A stretch of 12,507 nucleotides of DNA from Cellvibrio sp. (GCA_021323495.1 JAJQJO010000055.1:1-12507); one strand, 5' to 3'. Counted from the first letter of the stretch, positions 1 to 7,592 are shown. Notes: generated from the sequence alone by a model not told the origin. Numbers and translations are program-made.

Positions 1-932
1 GCCTCGCGGATATAGTCGATAAGAGCCGCTTTTTTGTCGCCATTAAGGATTGCGCCCTCGGTTAAGGCGATGTGCGCTTGCGGATGATTGACGAGTAATT
101 TATTGATCAGTTTTACATAGGCGGTGACATAGGCTTCGCGCTCGGGAATACCGGTGCTGAAGTCATTGGTGCCGATACTACTGACAATTAAATCAGGCTG
201 ATATGAGGAGTGATCCCATTTCATGTCTGGATCATTATCGCCTACCGCAAATTCATAAAAATCCGCCAGGTTAGCTTCATCGGTTTTGCCATTCCAGCTG
301 CGCACCAAACCGCGTCCGCCCCAACAGACCAGATTGACTTGTGCATTGAGTATTTCGGCGGTGAGCATGCCGTAGGACGCGCGCGCATTCCACCAACGGG
401 TATTTTTTTCTTCGCCGGCCACGCGGTCAATTGCTTCTCCGCACGTGACCGAATCACCGAGTATCAACATTTTGCGTTTGGGCAATATGGGAGCGGGTAA
501 AAATTTTTCACCTTTGAGCGAGAAGCTCTGCAGCCTTGCCTGGCCGTGCCAGTTTTCCGAGCGATGGATAATTTCAACGGCATGTTTGCCACTATCGGGG
601 AAACCAAATAATTCGACCGGAGCCAAATCGTGCCCAATTTTTATTGTCGTCGCGGGTCCGCCATCAACAATGACATCAATCCAGGAATTGCCTGACGAGC
701 TTTGTAACTCGGCAGCAAGGCTGGTGCCTATCACCTCGGTTTTAAAACTGACACCAGGAAAACCAAATGTCAGGCTCTGGTCGTCATTGGTATGGGTGCG
801 CCCCATGTGCGCAATATGGGAATCGGTGGCGGAAACAGTGATCACAGCGATATCCTGGTGTCGGGTTGCGCTACAGCCAGCTAATAAAATGGCGGAAAAA
901 AAGAGCGCGCAGGAAAAAGAATCGGGTTTCAT
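1..932 (-). CDS. CE2-like lipoprotein acetyl esterase (SGNH fold), C-terminus cut by window edge
   Basis: Reading leftward from the ATG at 930-932, 310 complete codons are open to the window edge, so the C-terminus is missing. The N-terminus is a lipoprotein signal: a hydrophobic stretch ending in lipobox LLAGC (Cys20), which predicts a lipid-anchored envelope protein. Residues about 28-140 look like the jelly-roll domain that precedes the catalytic domain in family CE2. The SGNH domain follows, with block I LGDSVTCGE (nucleophile Ser161), a Gly-rich block II near 203-208 and block III GTND (254-257). The catalytic His would lie beyond the left edge. CE2 enzymes remove acetyl groups from xylan and other plant polysaccharides. 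A GGAG lies 8 nt before the ATG, which supports this start. It sits 55 nt downstream of another esterase on the same strand, so co-transcription is likely. The SGNH assignment is firm; CE2 is family recognition and the substrate is inferred. Confidence 0.85.
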   Translation of the reverse strand, partial: MKPDSFSCALFFSAILLAGCSATRHQDIAVITVSATDSHIAHMGRTHTNDDQSLTFGFPGVSFKTEVIGTSLAAELQSSSGNSWIDVIVDGGPATTIKIGHDLAPVELFGFPDSGKHAVEIIHRSENWHGQARLQSFSLKGEKFLPAPILPKRKMLILGDSVTCGEAIDRVAGEEKNTRWWNARASYGMLTAEILNAQVNLVCWGGRGLVRSWNGKTDEANLADFYEFAVGDNDPDMKWDHSSYQPDLIVSSIGTNDFSTGIPEREAYVTAYVKLINKLLVNHPQAHIALTEGAILNGDKKAALIDYIRE

Positions 933-987
933 GGTGCTATCTCCATGCAGTGGTGGGACGGTGGGCCATGCCCGCCGCCAGGACAAT

Positions 988-1734
988 TTAGTGCAGCAGG
1001 GTCTTGATATCCGGCATCATTGCCTCCGCCCAGATTTGATAGCCTTTAGCGGTGGGGTGCAGAAAATCAGCCATTATTTCCGGCGCAATATCGCCATCTT
1101 TTTGTAGCAGTTTTGGACCGTAATCCTTAAAGAAAATCGTTTTGTTATCGCCCAATCTGGCGATAATGGTGTTGAGCTTCGTCACTTTGCTGCGGTTTTC
1201 CGAACTCGGCGCCTGATCGAAAGGAAATACCGCATTTAATAAGATTTTGCTGTCGGGCCAAGCCAGTTGTAACTGCTGCACCACCCTGGTTACACCAGCG
1301 GCGGCTTGTTCGGGTGTCTCTTGCAGGCCGCCGATATTATTGACGCCGATTAATAGCACAATCAGTTTCGGTTGGATATTACCTACCGCGCCATGTTGCA
1401 AACGCCAGAGCAGATTGCCGGTGTGGTCGCCACCTATACCAAAATTGGCGGCATTGAGCGGTTTGAAATTTTCTTCCCAGATTTTTTGATCCCAACCGGC
1501 GGTAATTGAATCGCCCACAAACAGTAGATCGACCTGATCGTATTGCGCGACCAAGGTATCTTCCGCATGCATTTTGTCCCACGTCGAAACTGACATCCAC
1601 GAATAGTCAATTGTCCGCTTGGTTGGTGTGATGCCGTTGGGAGGGATTGGAGCAAGGGCGTTAACAAGCTGGCACAAACAGGCGAGGCTAAAACCGCAAC
1701 ACAGGCGGACAATATTTTTTTTATGCAGAGGCAT
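988..1734 (-). CDS. Secreted SGNH/GDSL-family ester hydrolase
   Basis: A 248-residue protein starting at the ATG at 1732-1734, chosen because AGGA lies 7 nt upstream and because this start places a signal peptide (KK, then a hydrophobic run to about residue 26) at the N-terminus. An in-frame start 17 codons upstream, at 1785, would bury the signal and is disfavoured. All SGNH blocks are visible: GDSIT (74-78, nucleophile Ser76), block II FGIGGDHTGN (98-107), block III GVNN (130-133), and block V DFLHP with catalytic Asp223 and His226. The pattern resembles the platelet-activating-factor acetylhydrolase beta/gamma-like group of secreted GDSL esterases, many of which act on acetylated sugars. 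The substrate cannot be read from the sequence; the downstream CE2-like gene suggests polysaccharide deacetylation. The protein is probably periplasmic or extracellular, as no lipobox is seen. Confidence 0.88.
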   Translation of the reverse strand: MPLHKKNIVRLCCGFSLACLCQLVNALAPIPPNGITPTKRTIDYSWMSVSTWDKMHAEDTLVAQYDQVDLLFVGDSITAGWDQKIWEENFKPLNAANFGIGGDHTGNLLWRLQHGAVGNIQPKLIVLLIGVNNIGGLQETPEQAAAGVTRVVQQLQLAWPDSKILLNAVFPFDQAPSSENRSKVTKLNTIIARLGDNKTIFFKDYGPKLLQKDGDIAPEIMADFLHPTAKGYQIWAEAMMPDIKTLLH

Positions 1735-1882
1735 AGGTGAATCCTGCTCAATAGTGGTTGGGTATTTACTGCCGTTTCTATCCATTCCATGAGAACGATG
1801 ATTGGCAGAACTGTATTGCAGGCCGCGTGTTTTTTTCTATGTTTTTTCTATTTTATTTCGTGCGTATTCGCAGTGTTGTTAC
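1735..1882. other. Intergenic region between holA and the esterase pair
   Basis: 148 nt separate the holA stop (1883-1885) from the esterase start. The region is AT-rich, with A/T runs around 1830-1865. I see no stem plus T-run that would terminate transcription after holA on the minus strand, and no convincing -35/-10 pair. The esterases could be read through from the leuS-lptE-holA unit or have their own weak or regulated promoter here. Confidence 0.4.
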
Positions 1883-2932
1883 TTAATTTTTCAAGCTTAG
1901 CCGCTCGTTGTGCAGATTCAAGCTCTGCACGCCGGCGATATTTAAAATCAAATCAAGCAATTCATCCCAGGGTTCCGCATTGCGCATACCTTTTACCGCT
2001 TTGTCGATTCCATTGGCTTTGCGCAGCAATTGTTGTAATTGTGCCGGTTTCAAGCGACGCAGCGCTGCCTGGATTAACGGCTGGCGCTTATCCCAGACAC
2101 CCGCTTGTTTTGCAGCCCATTCAAAATGTTTGCCTTGCGCAACAGCTTGTGAAATCTGGATCAGCGCGCGAATTTCGCGGGTGATTGCCCAGAGAATATT
2201 GATTGGCTCAGTACCTTCGGTTTTTAGGCCTTGCAAGGTGCGTACAGCGGCGCGCGCATCGCCATGCAGGGCTTTGTCGGTGAGGCCAAACACATCGTAG
2301 CGTGCACTATCGGCCACAACGGAAGCCATCAATTCGTAGCTGATACGACTGTCAGTAGTGAGCAGTTTTAATTTTTCAATTTCTTGTGCGGCGGCGAGCA
2401 AGTTACCTTCAATACGCGAGGCAAGTAAATCGATCGCATCGCTGTCGGCGTGCAAACCGGATTTTTGCAGGCGTACACCAATCCAGCGTGGCAGTTGTGC
2501 GGGTGTGATTGGCCAGATCTGGATATGCTGCCCTGCATCTTCAATGGCTTTAAACCATTTGCTTTTTTGGGCGGCGCCATCGAGCTTATCGGTGACGATT
2601 AACAGCAAATTATCGGGTGCAGGTGACTGGGCGTATTCTTGTAAAACTTTGCCACCTTTATCGCCCGGTTTGCCCGAAGGCATGCGCACTTCAATAATTT
2701 TTTTTTCGGCAAAGAGTGAGAGGCTATTGGCGGCGGCCAGCAATTGCCCCCAATCAAAACTGGTATCTATGTGGTACAGCTCGCGCTCGCTAAAACCATT
2801 TTTGCGCGCGGCGGCACGGATCTGGTCGCAGCATTCCTGAATCAACAGCGGCTCATCACCGGACACCAGATAAATGGGCGCCAGTTGTTTGCCCAGTGCG
2901 GCTCCTAATTGTTCGGCGCGCAGTTTGGGCAT
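1883..2932 (-). CDS. holA: DNA polymerase III, delta subunit
   Basis: A 349-residue protein, close to the 343 residues of E. coli HolA. It is the delta subunit of the clamp loader (with tau/gamma and delta-prime), which opens the beta sliding clamp for loading at primed sites. The family start is clear: LGAALGKQLAPIYLVSGDEP near residues 10-29, followed by QECCDQIRAAA, the usual N-terminal AAA+-like region. Delta is not an active ATPase, and no P-loop is seen. The C-terminal helical region (about 210-349) contains the usual collar-domain pattern rich in Leu, Gln and Lys. The ATG at 2930-2932 is 1 nt past the lptE stop, so translational coupling is likely. The leuS-lptE-holA order is conserved in gammaproteobacteria. 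Confidence 0.95.
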   Translation of the reverse strand: MPKLRAEQLGAALGKQLAPIYLVSGDEPLLIQECCDQIRAAARKNGFSERELYHIDTSFDWGQLLAAANSLSLFAEKKIIEVRMPSGKPGDKGGKVLQEYAQSPAPDNLLLIVTDKLDGAAQKSKWFKAIEDAGQHIQIWPITPAQLPRWIGVRLQKSGLHADSDAIDLLASRIEGNLLAAAQEIEKLKLLTTDSRISYELMASVVADSARYDVFGLTDKALHGDARAAVRTLQGLKTEGTEPINILWAITREIRALIQISQAVAQGKHFEWAAKQAGVWDKRQPLIQAALRRLKPAQLQQLLRKANGIDKAVKGMRNAEPWDELLDLILNIAGVQSLNLHNERLSLKN

Positions 2933-2933
2933 G

Positions 2934-3473
2934 TTATTGCGCTGCAGCAGTTGGGGAGCCAGGAGCGGGACTGGCGCTAAGTTTTTTCAAGCGACGCAAT
3001 ACACTTTGCGCAAGTTCACGGCGCATTTCCTGCAACACTAGTTCTTCTTCTTGCGCTGCGCCATTGGCATTGTTCACGTTGTAATTGTAGGTGCGTGAAA
3101 TGCGTGCGCTGGTTTCGTTCGGAGTGATGGTGCTGCCGGCAGCGTTGATAATGCTGTAGTCCACACGCAAGGTTAGTTCATAGGCGCTGGTCAATGCATC
3201 GCTGCCTACACCGGCGGTGCGGCGGTCGAGTTTTTCACTTCCCAGGTCAAGAGTATATGAATTGGCGGTGGAGGCAGTCAGTTCATTGATTTTGTAGCCG
3301 GGCAAAGATTCGCGCAGCGCATTTACCAGTGGACTGTGATCATCTTTGGCGATAATCACCAGATCGAGCGGTGCGGTCATCGCCAACTTGTCTTCCTCTG
3401 CCACCGAGCCACGCAAATGCCAGCCGCAGGCGGAAAGGGTGAGGACTAATAAACTGACGATAATTTTTTTCAT
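2934..3473 (-). CDS. lptE: LPS-assembly lipoprotein LptE (RlpB)
   Basis: A 179-residue lipoprotein. LptE plugs the LptD barrel in the outer membrane and helps deliver lipopolysaccharide to the cell surface. The start at 3471-3473 is chosen because it begins the signal MKKIIVSLLVLTLSACGW, with a lipobox ending in LSAC (Cys16); GAGAG lies just upstream. The longer reading from 3506 would add 11 residues derived partly from the repeat element and would disrupt the signal. After the Cys, GWHLRG is the typical LptE beginning, and the C-terminal third is a charged helix (QEEELVLQEMRRELAQSVLRR-like) also usual in the family. It is followed 1 nt later by holA and preceded by leuS with a 128-nt gap. 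A hairpin-rich repeat element ends 22 nt before the ATG and may influence its translation or mRNA stability. Confidence 0.93.
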   Translation of the reverse strand: MKKIIVSLLVLTLSACGWHLRGSVAEEDKLAMTAPLDLVIIAKDDHSPLVNALRESLPGYKINELTASTANSYTLDLGSEKLDRRTAGVGSDALTSAYELTLRVDYSIINAAGSTITPNETSARISRTYNYNVNNANGAAQEEELVLQEMRRELAQSVLRRLKKLSASPAPGSPTAAAQ

Positions 3474-3495
3474 AACACTCTCGATAGGGATTTGT

Positions 3496-3592
3496 CTCGT
3501 TCCCAAGCTCTGCTTGGTAATGCATATCTATATGCAGAAATCGTTGTCTTTCAGTGCGGGATATACACTCCCAAGCGGAGCTTGGGAGCGAG
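3496..3592. repeat. 97-bp MITE-like element with hairpin-forming terminal inverted repeats
   Basis: The ends at 3496-3527 and 3561-3592 are imperfect inverted repeats of each other, 27 of 32 positions matching, both beginning CTCG and CCCAAGC. Each arm is also a palindrome: left CCAAGC/GCTTGG with a TCT loop (3503-3517), right CTCCCAAGC/GCTTGGGAG with a GGA loop (3568-3588). The 33-nt centre shows no coding potential. The element fills most of the gap between the leuS stop and the lptE start, so it would be transcribed within the operon as a long stem or two hairpins. No T-run follows, so it does not look like a simple terminator. No clear target-site duplication is visible. From memory, similar CCCAAGC...GCTTGGG repeats occur in many gammaproteobacterial genomes; I could not check copies here. 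Confidence 0.75.
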
Positions 3593-3601
3593 GGTTAAGC
3601 A

Positions 3602-6064
3602 TTAACTGGCAACAATATTCACCAGCTTGTTAGGAATCACAATGACTTTACGTACGGTGATGCCCTCAAGGAAGCGTTGCACGTTTTCCTGTGCGAGCGC
3701 GTCGGCTTCAAGCTGTTCTTTTGGCGCATCAATTGCGACATCCAATTTGCCACGCAATTTGCCATTCACCTGGATAACCACTTCAACGGTCGAGCGGGTC
3801 AATGCACTTTCATCGAGTGTCGGCCATTTTTCATTGAGCGGGATGCTCTGGTGACCAAGTGCTTGCCAGAGCGAATGGCTGATGTGCGGGACAATCGGGG
3901 CGAGCAATAAAATCGCCGCTTCCAGTGCTTCGCGTTCCACCGCTAATCCAAGTGGATTGGCGCGGTCGGCGAGTTTGCTGGTCTCGTTAAGCAATTCCAT
4001 GGTCGCCGCAATGGCGGTGTTAAATGTTTGGCGACGGCCGTAGTCATCGCTGACTTTCTGGATAGTCTCGTGCGTTTTGCGACGCAAATCTTTCTGCGCT
4101 TGCGGTAAATCAGCAACGATTAATTTGCCTGGCGTACCGGCGTTGATGTGGCCTTCAACCGCTTTCCACAAGCGACGCAGGAAGCGGTTGGCTCCTTCCA
4201 CGCCCGAATCGCTCCACTCCATGCTTTGCTCTGGTGGTGCGGCAAACATGGAGAACAGGCGCACGGTATCGGCACCGTATTGGTTGATCAATTCTTCCGG
4301 GTCAACCGTATTACCCTTGGATTTACTCATCTTGGTGCCGTCTTTCAACACCATACCCTGGCAGAGCAAACGCTCGAAAGGTTCATCGCAGCTCACCAGT
4401 CCTTCGTCGCGCATTAACTTGTGGAAGAAGCGTGAGTAGAGCAAATGAAGGATGGCGTGTTCAATACCGCCCACGTATTGGTCTACCGGCAGCCAGTAAT
4501 CGGCTGCTGCTTTGTCGAGCATTCCACTTTCAAAATTCGGGCAGGTGTAGCGCGCATAATACCAACTTGACTCCATAAAGGTATCGAACGTATCCGTTTC
4601 GCGTTCAACGGCTTGGCCATCCAGCTCGGCTTTGCGCCAGTCAGGATCGGCTTTGATGGGCGAATGAACACCGTTCATCACCACGTCTTCCGGTAGTAAT
4701 ACGGGCAATTTGTGCGCGGGGACCGGAATTTCGCCGCCATCGGGCAAATTGAACATCGGGATAGGCGCACCCCAGTAGCGCTGGCGGGATACACCCCAAT
4801 CGCGCAGGCGATAATTGGTTTTAACTTGGCCTTTTTGCGCCATTTCCAAGGTGCCAGCGATGGAGTCAAACGCAGCGTTGAAATCCAGTCCGTCGTATTC
4901 GCCGGAATTGACCAGCACACCTTTTTCGGTAAAGGCGGCTTGGGTCAGGTCAATCGCTTCGCCATTCTGCGGTGCAATAACCTGGGAAATTGGCAAATTG
5001 TATTTCTGCGCAAATTCGTAGTCGCGCTGGTCGTGCGCCGGCACGGCCATTACCGCGCCCGAGCCGTAATCCATCAATACATAGTTGGCGATCCACACCG
5101 AAACCGGCTCGCCGGTAATCGGGTGCAGGGCTTTAATGCCAGTATCGATACCGCGTTTTTCCATGGTTGCCATATCGGCTTCCGCGACCGACTGCACTTT
5201 GCATTCAGCGATAAATTGCGCGAGCTCCGGATTCTTTCCGGCCAGCAGTTTTGCTATAGGATGTTCCGCGGCGAGGCTCACATAAGTCACGCCCATAATG
5301 GTATCGGGACGGGTGGTGTAGATATCAAACCCGGTGAATTCACCTACCGGTGAGGCCAAATCAAAATGCATATCCAGGCCGCGACTTTTTCCGATCCAGT
5401 TGCGCTGCATGGTTTTGACTTGTTCCGGCCAGTTGGGCAGCTTGTCCAGATCATTGAGCAATTCTTCAGCGTAGGCGGTGATTTTGATAAACCACTGCGG
5501 AATCTCTTTGCGCTCCACCAGGGCGCCCGAGCGCCAGCCACGGCCGTCGATCACTTGCTCGTTGGCCAGGACAGTGTGGTCCACCGGGTCCCAATTCACG
5601 GTCGCCATACGCTTGTAAACCAGGCCTTTTTGGTAAAGTCGGGTAAAGAACCACTGCTCCCATTTGTAGTATTCGGGCTTGCAGGTGGTCAGTTCGCGCG
5701 ACCAATCAAAACCAAAGCCGAGTTGTTTTAACTGGCTGCGCATATGGTCGGTATTCGAGTAAGTCCATTTGGCCGGAGCGGTCTGATGCTTGAGTGCAGC
5801 GTTTTCGGCCGGTAAGCCAAAAGCGTCCCAACCCATTGGATGCAATACATTTTTGCCTTGCATACGCTGGTAGCGCGCGATTACATCGGTGATGGTGTAG
5901 TTGCGCACATGCCCCATGTGTAGCTTGCCGCTTGGATAGGGAAACATCGCGAGGCAGTAGAACTTTTCTTTGCTGCGATCCTCAATAACCTTGAAGCTCT
6001 GGTTCTCTTCCCAGTACTGCTGGGCGTGGGCTTCAACTTCGGCGGGGGTGTACTGTTCTTGCAT
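3602..6064 (-). CDS. leuS: Leucyl-tRNA synthetase
   Basis: Cytoplasmic class I aminoacyl-tRNA synthetase that charges tRNA-Leu with leucine. The 820-residue protein shows the Rossmann signature HIGH as HMGH (residues 49-52, in PYPSGKLHMGH), the KMSKS loop intact at 578-582, and the inserted CP1 editing domain with TTRPDTIMG and MAVPAHDQRD, which carries the Asp used to clear mischarged tRNA. The C-terminal anticodon-binding and Leu-specific regions follow (VEVVIQVNGKLRGK). The start at 6062-6064 is preferred because E. coli LeuS also begins MQEQY and because GAG lies 6 nt upstream. An in-frame ATG at 6077-6079 adds five residues but lacks a ribosome binding site. It heads the leuS-lptE-holA unit. 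Confidence 0.97.
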   Translation of the reverse strand: MQEQYTPAEVEAHAQQYWEENQSFKVIEDRSKEKFYCLAMFPYPSGKLHMGHVRNYTITDVIARYQRMQGKNVLHPMGWDAFGLPAENAALKHQTAPAKWTYSNTDHMRSQLKQLGFGFDWSRELTTCKPEYYKWEQWFFTRLYQKGLVYKRMATVNWDPVDHTVLANEQVIDGRGWRSGALVERKEIPQWFIKITAYAEELLNDLDKLPNWPEQVKTMQRNWIGKSRGLDMHFDLASPVGEFTGFDIYTTRPDTIMGVTYVSLAAEHPIAKLLAGKNPELAQFIAECKVQSVAEADMATMEKRGIDTGIKALHPITGEPVSVWIANYVLMDYGSGAVMAVPAHDQRDYEFAQKYNLPISQVIAPQNGEAIDLTQAAFTEKGVLVNSGEYDGLDFNAAFDSIAGTLEMAQKGQVKTNYRLRDWGVSRQRYWGAPIPMFNLPDGGEIPVPAHKLPVLLPEDVVMNGVHSPIKADPDWRKAELDGQAVERETDTFDTFMESSWYYARYTCPNFESGMLDKAAADYWLPVDQYVGGIEHAILHLLYSRFFHKLMRDEGLVSCDEPFERLLCQGMVLKDGTKMSKSKGNTVDPEELINQYGADTVRLFSMFAAPPEQSMEWSDSGVEGANRFLRRLWKAVEGHINAGTPGKLIVADLPQAQKDLRRKTHETIQKVSDDYGRRQTFNTAIAATMELLNETSKLADRANPLGLAVEREALEAAILLLAPIVPHISHSLWQALGHQSIPLNEKWPTLDESALTRSTVEVVIQVNGKLRGKLDVAIDAPKEQLEADALAQENVQRFLEGITVRKVIVIPNKLVNIVAS

Positions 6065-6210
6065 GGGGCGCTCTTGCATTGGAATCTAAGGCCTATACTT
6101 AAGGTGAAGTTTTTTACTTAGGGTAAAAAGTTGAGAAAGGCGGTGATTATAGAGGCTGTACTGCCTATGTGGGTATAAATATCTTGAAGCGCTAGCGGGA
6201 GTTATTTGCC
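6065..6210. promoter_or_regulatory. Divergent intergenic region with candidate leuS promoter and leader
   Basis: 146 nt lie between leuS (minus) and the small plus-strand gene at 6211. A perfect TATAAT on the minus strand (6146-6151) is a plausible -10 for leuS, but the matching -35 is poor. The implied leader of about 75 nt contains TTTTTAC/GTAAAAA (6111-6117 and 6123-6129), a 7-bp inverted repeat, and two similar copies of ACTTA-GGT-AAG (6097-6111 and 6116-6132). TATAAA near 6173-6178 could serve the plus-strand gene, also without a good -35. Promoters are inferred from short motifs only. Confidence 0.35.
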
Positions 6211-6564
6211 ATGAAGCCAACCGACAATTTGACTGGAAAACCAGCCAACAATCCATATCATGCCCGGCAGTTTGATCTGCCTTCCAGGGCTGACGACCCC
6301 ACCGCCGCCGGGACTTTCAAGCAGGAGGTGGACGGGTTGGTCAAACTTGAGCTGACCGCCGAGCAGATGGTGGGTGAGGAAGTTGATCTCGCCAAAGCCT
6401 ACATTCGCGAGGATGCGCAGGGCATCTGGGGCGATTTGAAGCTGGGGTTCACCGAGTTGGAACTGATTACTGGTGACTGGCTCCTGCGTGCGGCAGATCC
6501 AACCCGCGTGGATTGGCAATTGCATCATTGGTGGGGTGATGAAGAATCGCAATTCCGTCACTGA
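6211..6564 (+). CDS. Small YbeL/DUF1451-like protein lacking the zinc ribbon (tentative)
   Basis: A 117-residue soluble acidic protein with no Cys, no signal peptide and no membrane segment. The start is supported by GGGAG about 9 nt upstream. The first 50 residues are low in structure and rich in Pro and polar residues. Residues 50-105 (EEVDLAKAYIREDAQ through DPTRVDWQLHHWW) resemble the helical N-terminal part of the YbeL family, where a conserved pattern ends in a T-R-L-E-W-like motif. E. coli ybeL likewise lies next to leuS, which supports the link. YbeL-type proteins normally continue into a C-terminal zinc ribbon with two CxxC pairs, but here the frame stops without any Cys. The biological role of the family is not known to me. 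This could equally be an unrelated lineage-specific protein. Confidence 0.75.
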   Translation: MKPTDNLTGKPANNPYHARQFDLPSRADDPTAAGTFKQEVDGLVKLELTAEQMVGEEVDLAKAYIREDAQGIWGDLKLGFTELELITGDWLLRAADPTRVDWQLHHWWGDEESQFRH

Positions 6565-6601
6565 GACTCCACTGCCGCATTTGTCCGATAAGTTTGTTAA
6601 G

Positions 6602-6643
6602 CTCTCGCTCGCCTGATTTTCGATAACAATTAACGAGCGAGAG
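6602..6643 (+). promoter_or_regulatory. 10-bp inverted repeat covering the ribosome binding site of the next gene
   Basis: CTCTCGCTCG (6602-6611) and CGAGCGAGAG (6634-6643) are perfect reverse complements separated by 22 nt. The right arm holds the GAGAG that is the only Shine-Dalgarno-like sequence before the GTG at 6652. In RNA the stem would hide it. No T-run follows, so a simple terminator for the upstream gene is less likely. A protein-binding operator is an alternative reading. Confidence 0.5.
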
Positions 6644-6651
6644 AGATCCAT

Positions 6652-7575
6652 GTGTTTATCCCAAGGGCCGTCCCGGGTGTATTTGCCCTGCTGCTGTATT
6701 GCCTGCCATTTATCGGAGTTGCCCAGCCTGTGACCGAATTGCCTGTTGATCCTATTTACCTGTGGGACGAAAAACCGCGCATATCGCCCGACCGTGAACA
6801 TATAAAAGACCAGCGCGTTTACGCTGTTGATAACCCTGCCATGATTCCCTATTGGCCCGAGGCTGGTAAAGCCAATGGCACTGCGGTAGTGATTTTCCCG
6901 GGCGGCGGCTATGTGCGCCTGGCGATCAATCATGAGGGGCATGATATTGGCAAATGGTTTGCGGCGCGCGGAGTGGCGGCATTTGTAGTCAAGTACCGGA
7001 TGCAGGAATACGGCTTCCCGGCGCCCCTGTTGGATGGTTTGCGCGCGGTGCGGCAAGTGCGTAAGCACGCCAGTGAGTGGCATATTGATCCAGCTAAAGT
7101 GGGGGTGATTGGTTTCTCTGCCGGTGGGCACTTGGCGGCGAGTGTCGCCACCCGTCATAACGTTGCGCTGGGTGAGGCTGATCCGCTGGGTGAGATAAGC
7201 GCGCGTCCGGACTTCGCTATTCTCGGTTATCCCGTGATCACGCTTGCAGGTGCCGATGCCCACGCTGGTTCACGCAAGGCATTGCTAGGGGATAATCCGG
7301 ATCCGGAATTGGTGCAGGATAACTCTTTGCAAACCCGGGTAAAAACAGATGTGCCGCCCGTTTTTATGCTGCATGGCGTGGGTGACCAGGCAGTCCCGGT
7401 CGGCAATAGCCTGGCCTTTTTTAACGAAGTGCAAAAACACAATAAACAGTCCGAGCTCCACATCTACCAGACGAATATTCACGGAGTGGGGATGATTCAG
7501 GGGCAGGGTACAGTATCAAGCTGGCCGCAGGCGCTTGAATTATGGTTGGAGGCCGGAGGTTGGTTAAATCCATAA
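6652..7575 (+). CDS. Secreted alpha/beta-hydrolase esterase (acetyl-xylan esterase/BD-FAE-like)
   Basis: A 307-residue protein with a signal peptide (hydrophobic to about residue 24, likely cut near GVA-QP), so it is exported. The catalytic machinery is visible: oxyanion-loop FPGGGY (82-87), nucleophile elbow GFSAGGH (Ser156), Asp245 in GVGDQAVP and His277 in NIHGVG. This pattern belongs to the carbohydrate-esterase-like alpha/beta hydrolases often labelled acetyl esterase, or misannotated as endo-1,4-beta-xylanase B, near XynB-type and BD-FAE esterases. It probably removes acetyl or feruloyl groups from plant polysaccharides; which one cannot be decided here. The start is GTG at 6652, overlapping an out-of-frame ATG at 6650 that opens only a 27-codon frame. 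It stands alone between the YbeL-like gene and the rplU promoter. Confidence 0.88.
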   Translation: MFIPRAVPGVFALLLYCLPFIGVAQPVTELPVDPIYLWDEKPRISPDREHIKDQRVYAVDNPAMIPYWPEAGKANGTAVVIFPGGGYVRLAINHEGHDIGKWFAARGVAAFVVKYRMQEYGFPAPLLDGLRAVRQVRKHASEWHIDPAKVGVIGFSAGGHLAASVATRHNVALGEADPLGEISARPDFAILGYPVITLAGADAHAGSRKALLGDNPDPELVQDNSLQTRVKTDVPPVFMLHGVGDQAVPVGNSLAFFNEVQKHNKQSELHIYQTNIHGVGMIQGQGTVSSWPQALELWLEAGGWLNP

Positions 7576-7592
7576 TGTGCCTATATTACGGG

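Noticed and set aside
445..1107. A 220-codon plus-strand frame across the two left-end esterases
   Set aside because: It is antisense to the CE2-like gene and the end of the SGNH esterase, both of which carry full catalytic motifs; the translation resembles nothing.
3560..3600. Hairpin after leuS as an intrinsic terminator
   Set aside because: The hairpin has no T-run on the minus strand and is better explained as one arm of the 97-bp repeat element.
6558..6610. A CxxC motif (CRICP) in another frame just after the YbeL-like gene, possibly a frameshifted zinc ribbon
   Set aside because: Only one CxxC pair appears and the frame soon stops; the second pair needed for the ribbon is absent, so chance is more likely.
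6202..7263. A 353-codon open frame on the minus strand, opposite the YbeL-like and esterase genes
   Set aside because: It lies antisense to two genes with clear family motifs and its translation shows no recognisable domain. Long antisense frames are common opposite GC-biased coding sequence.
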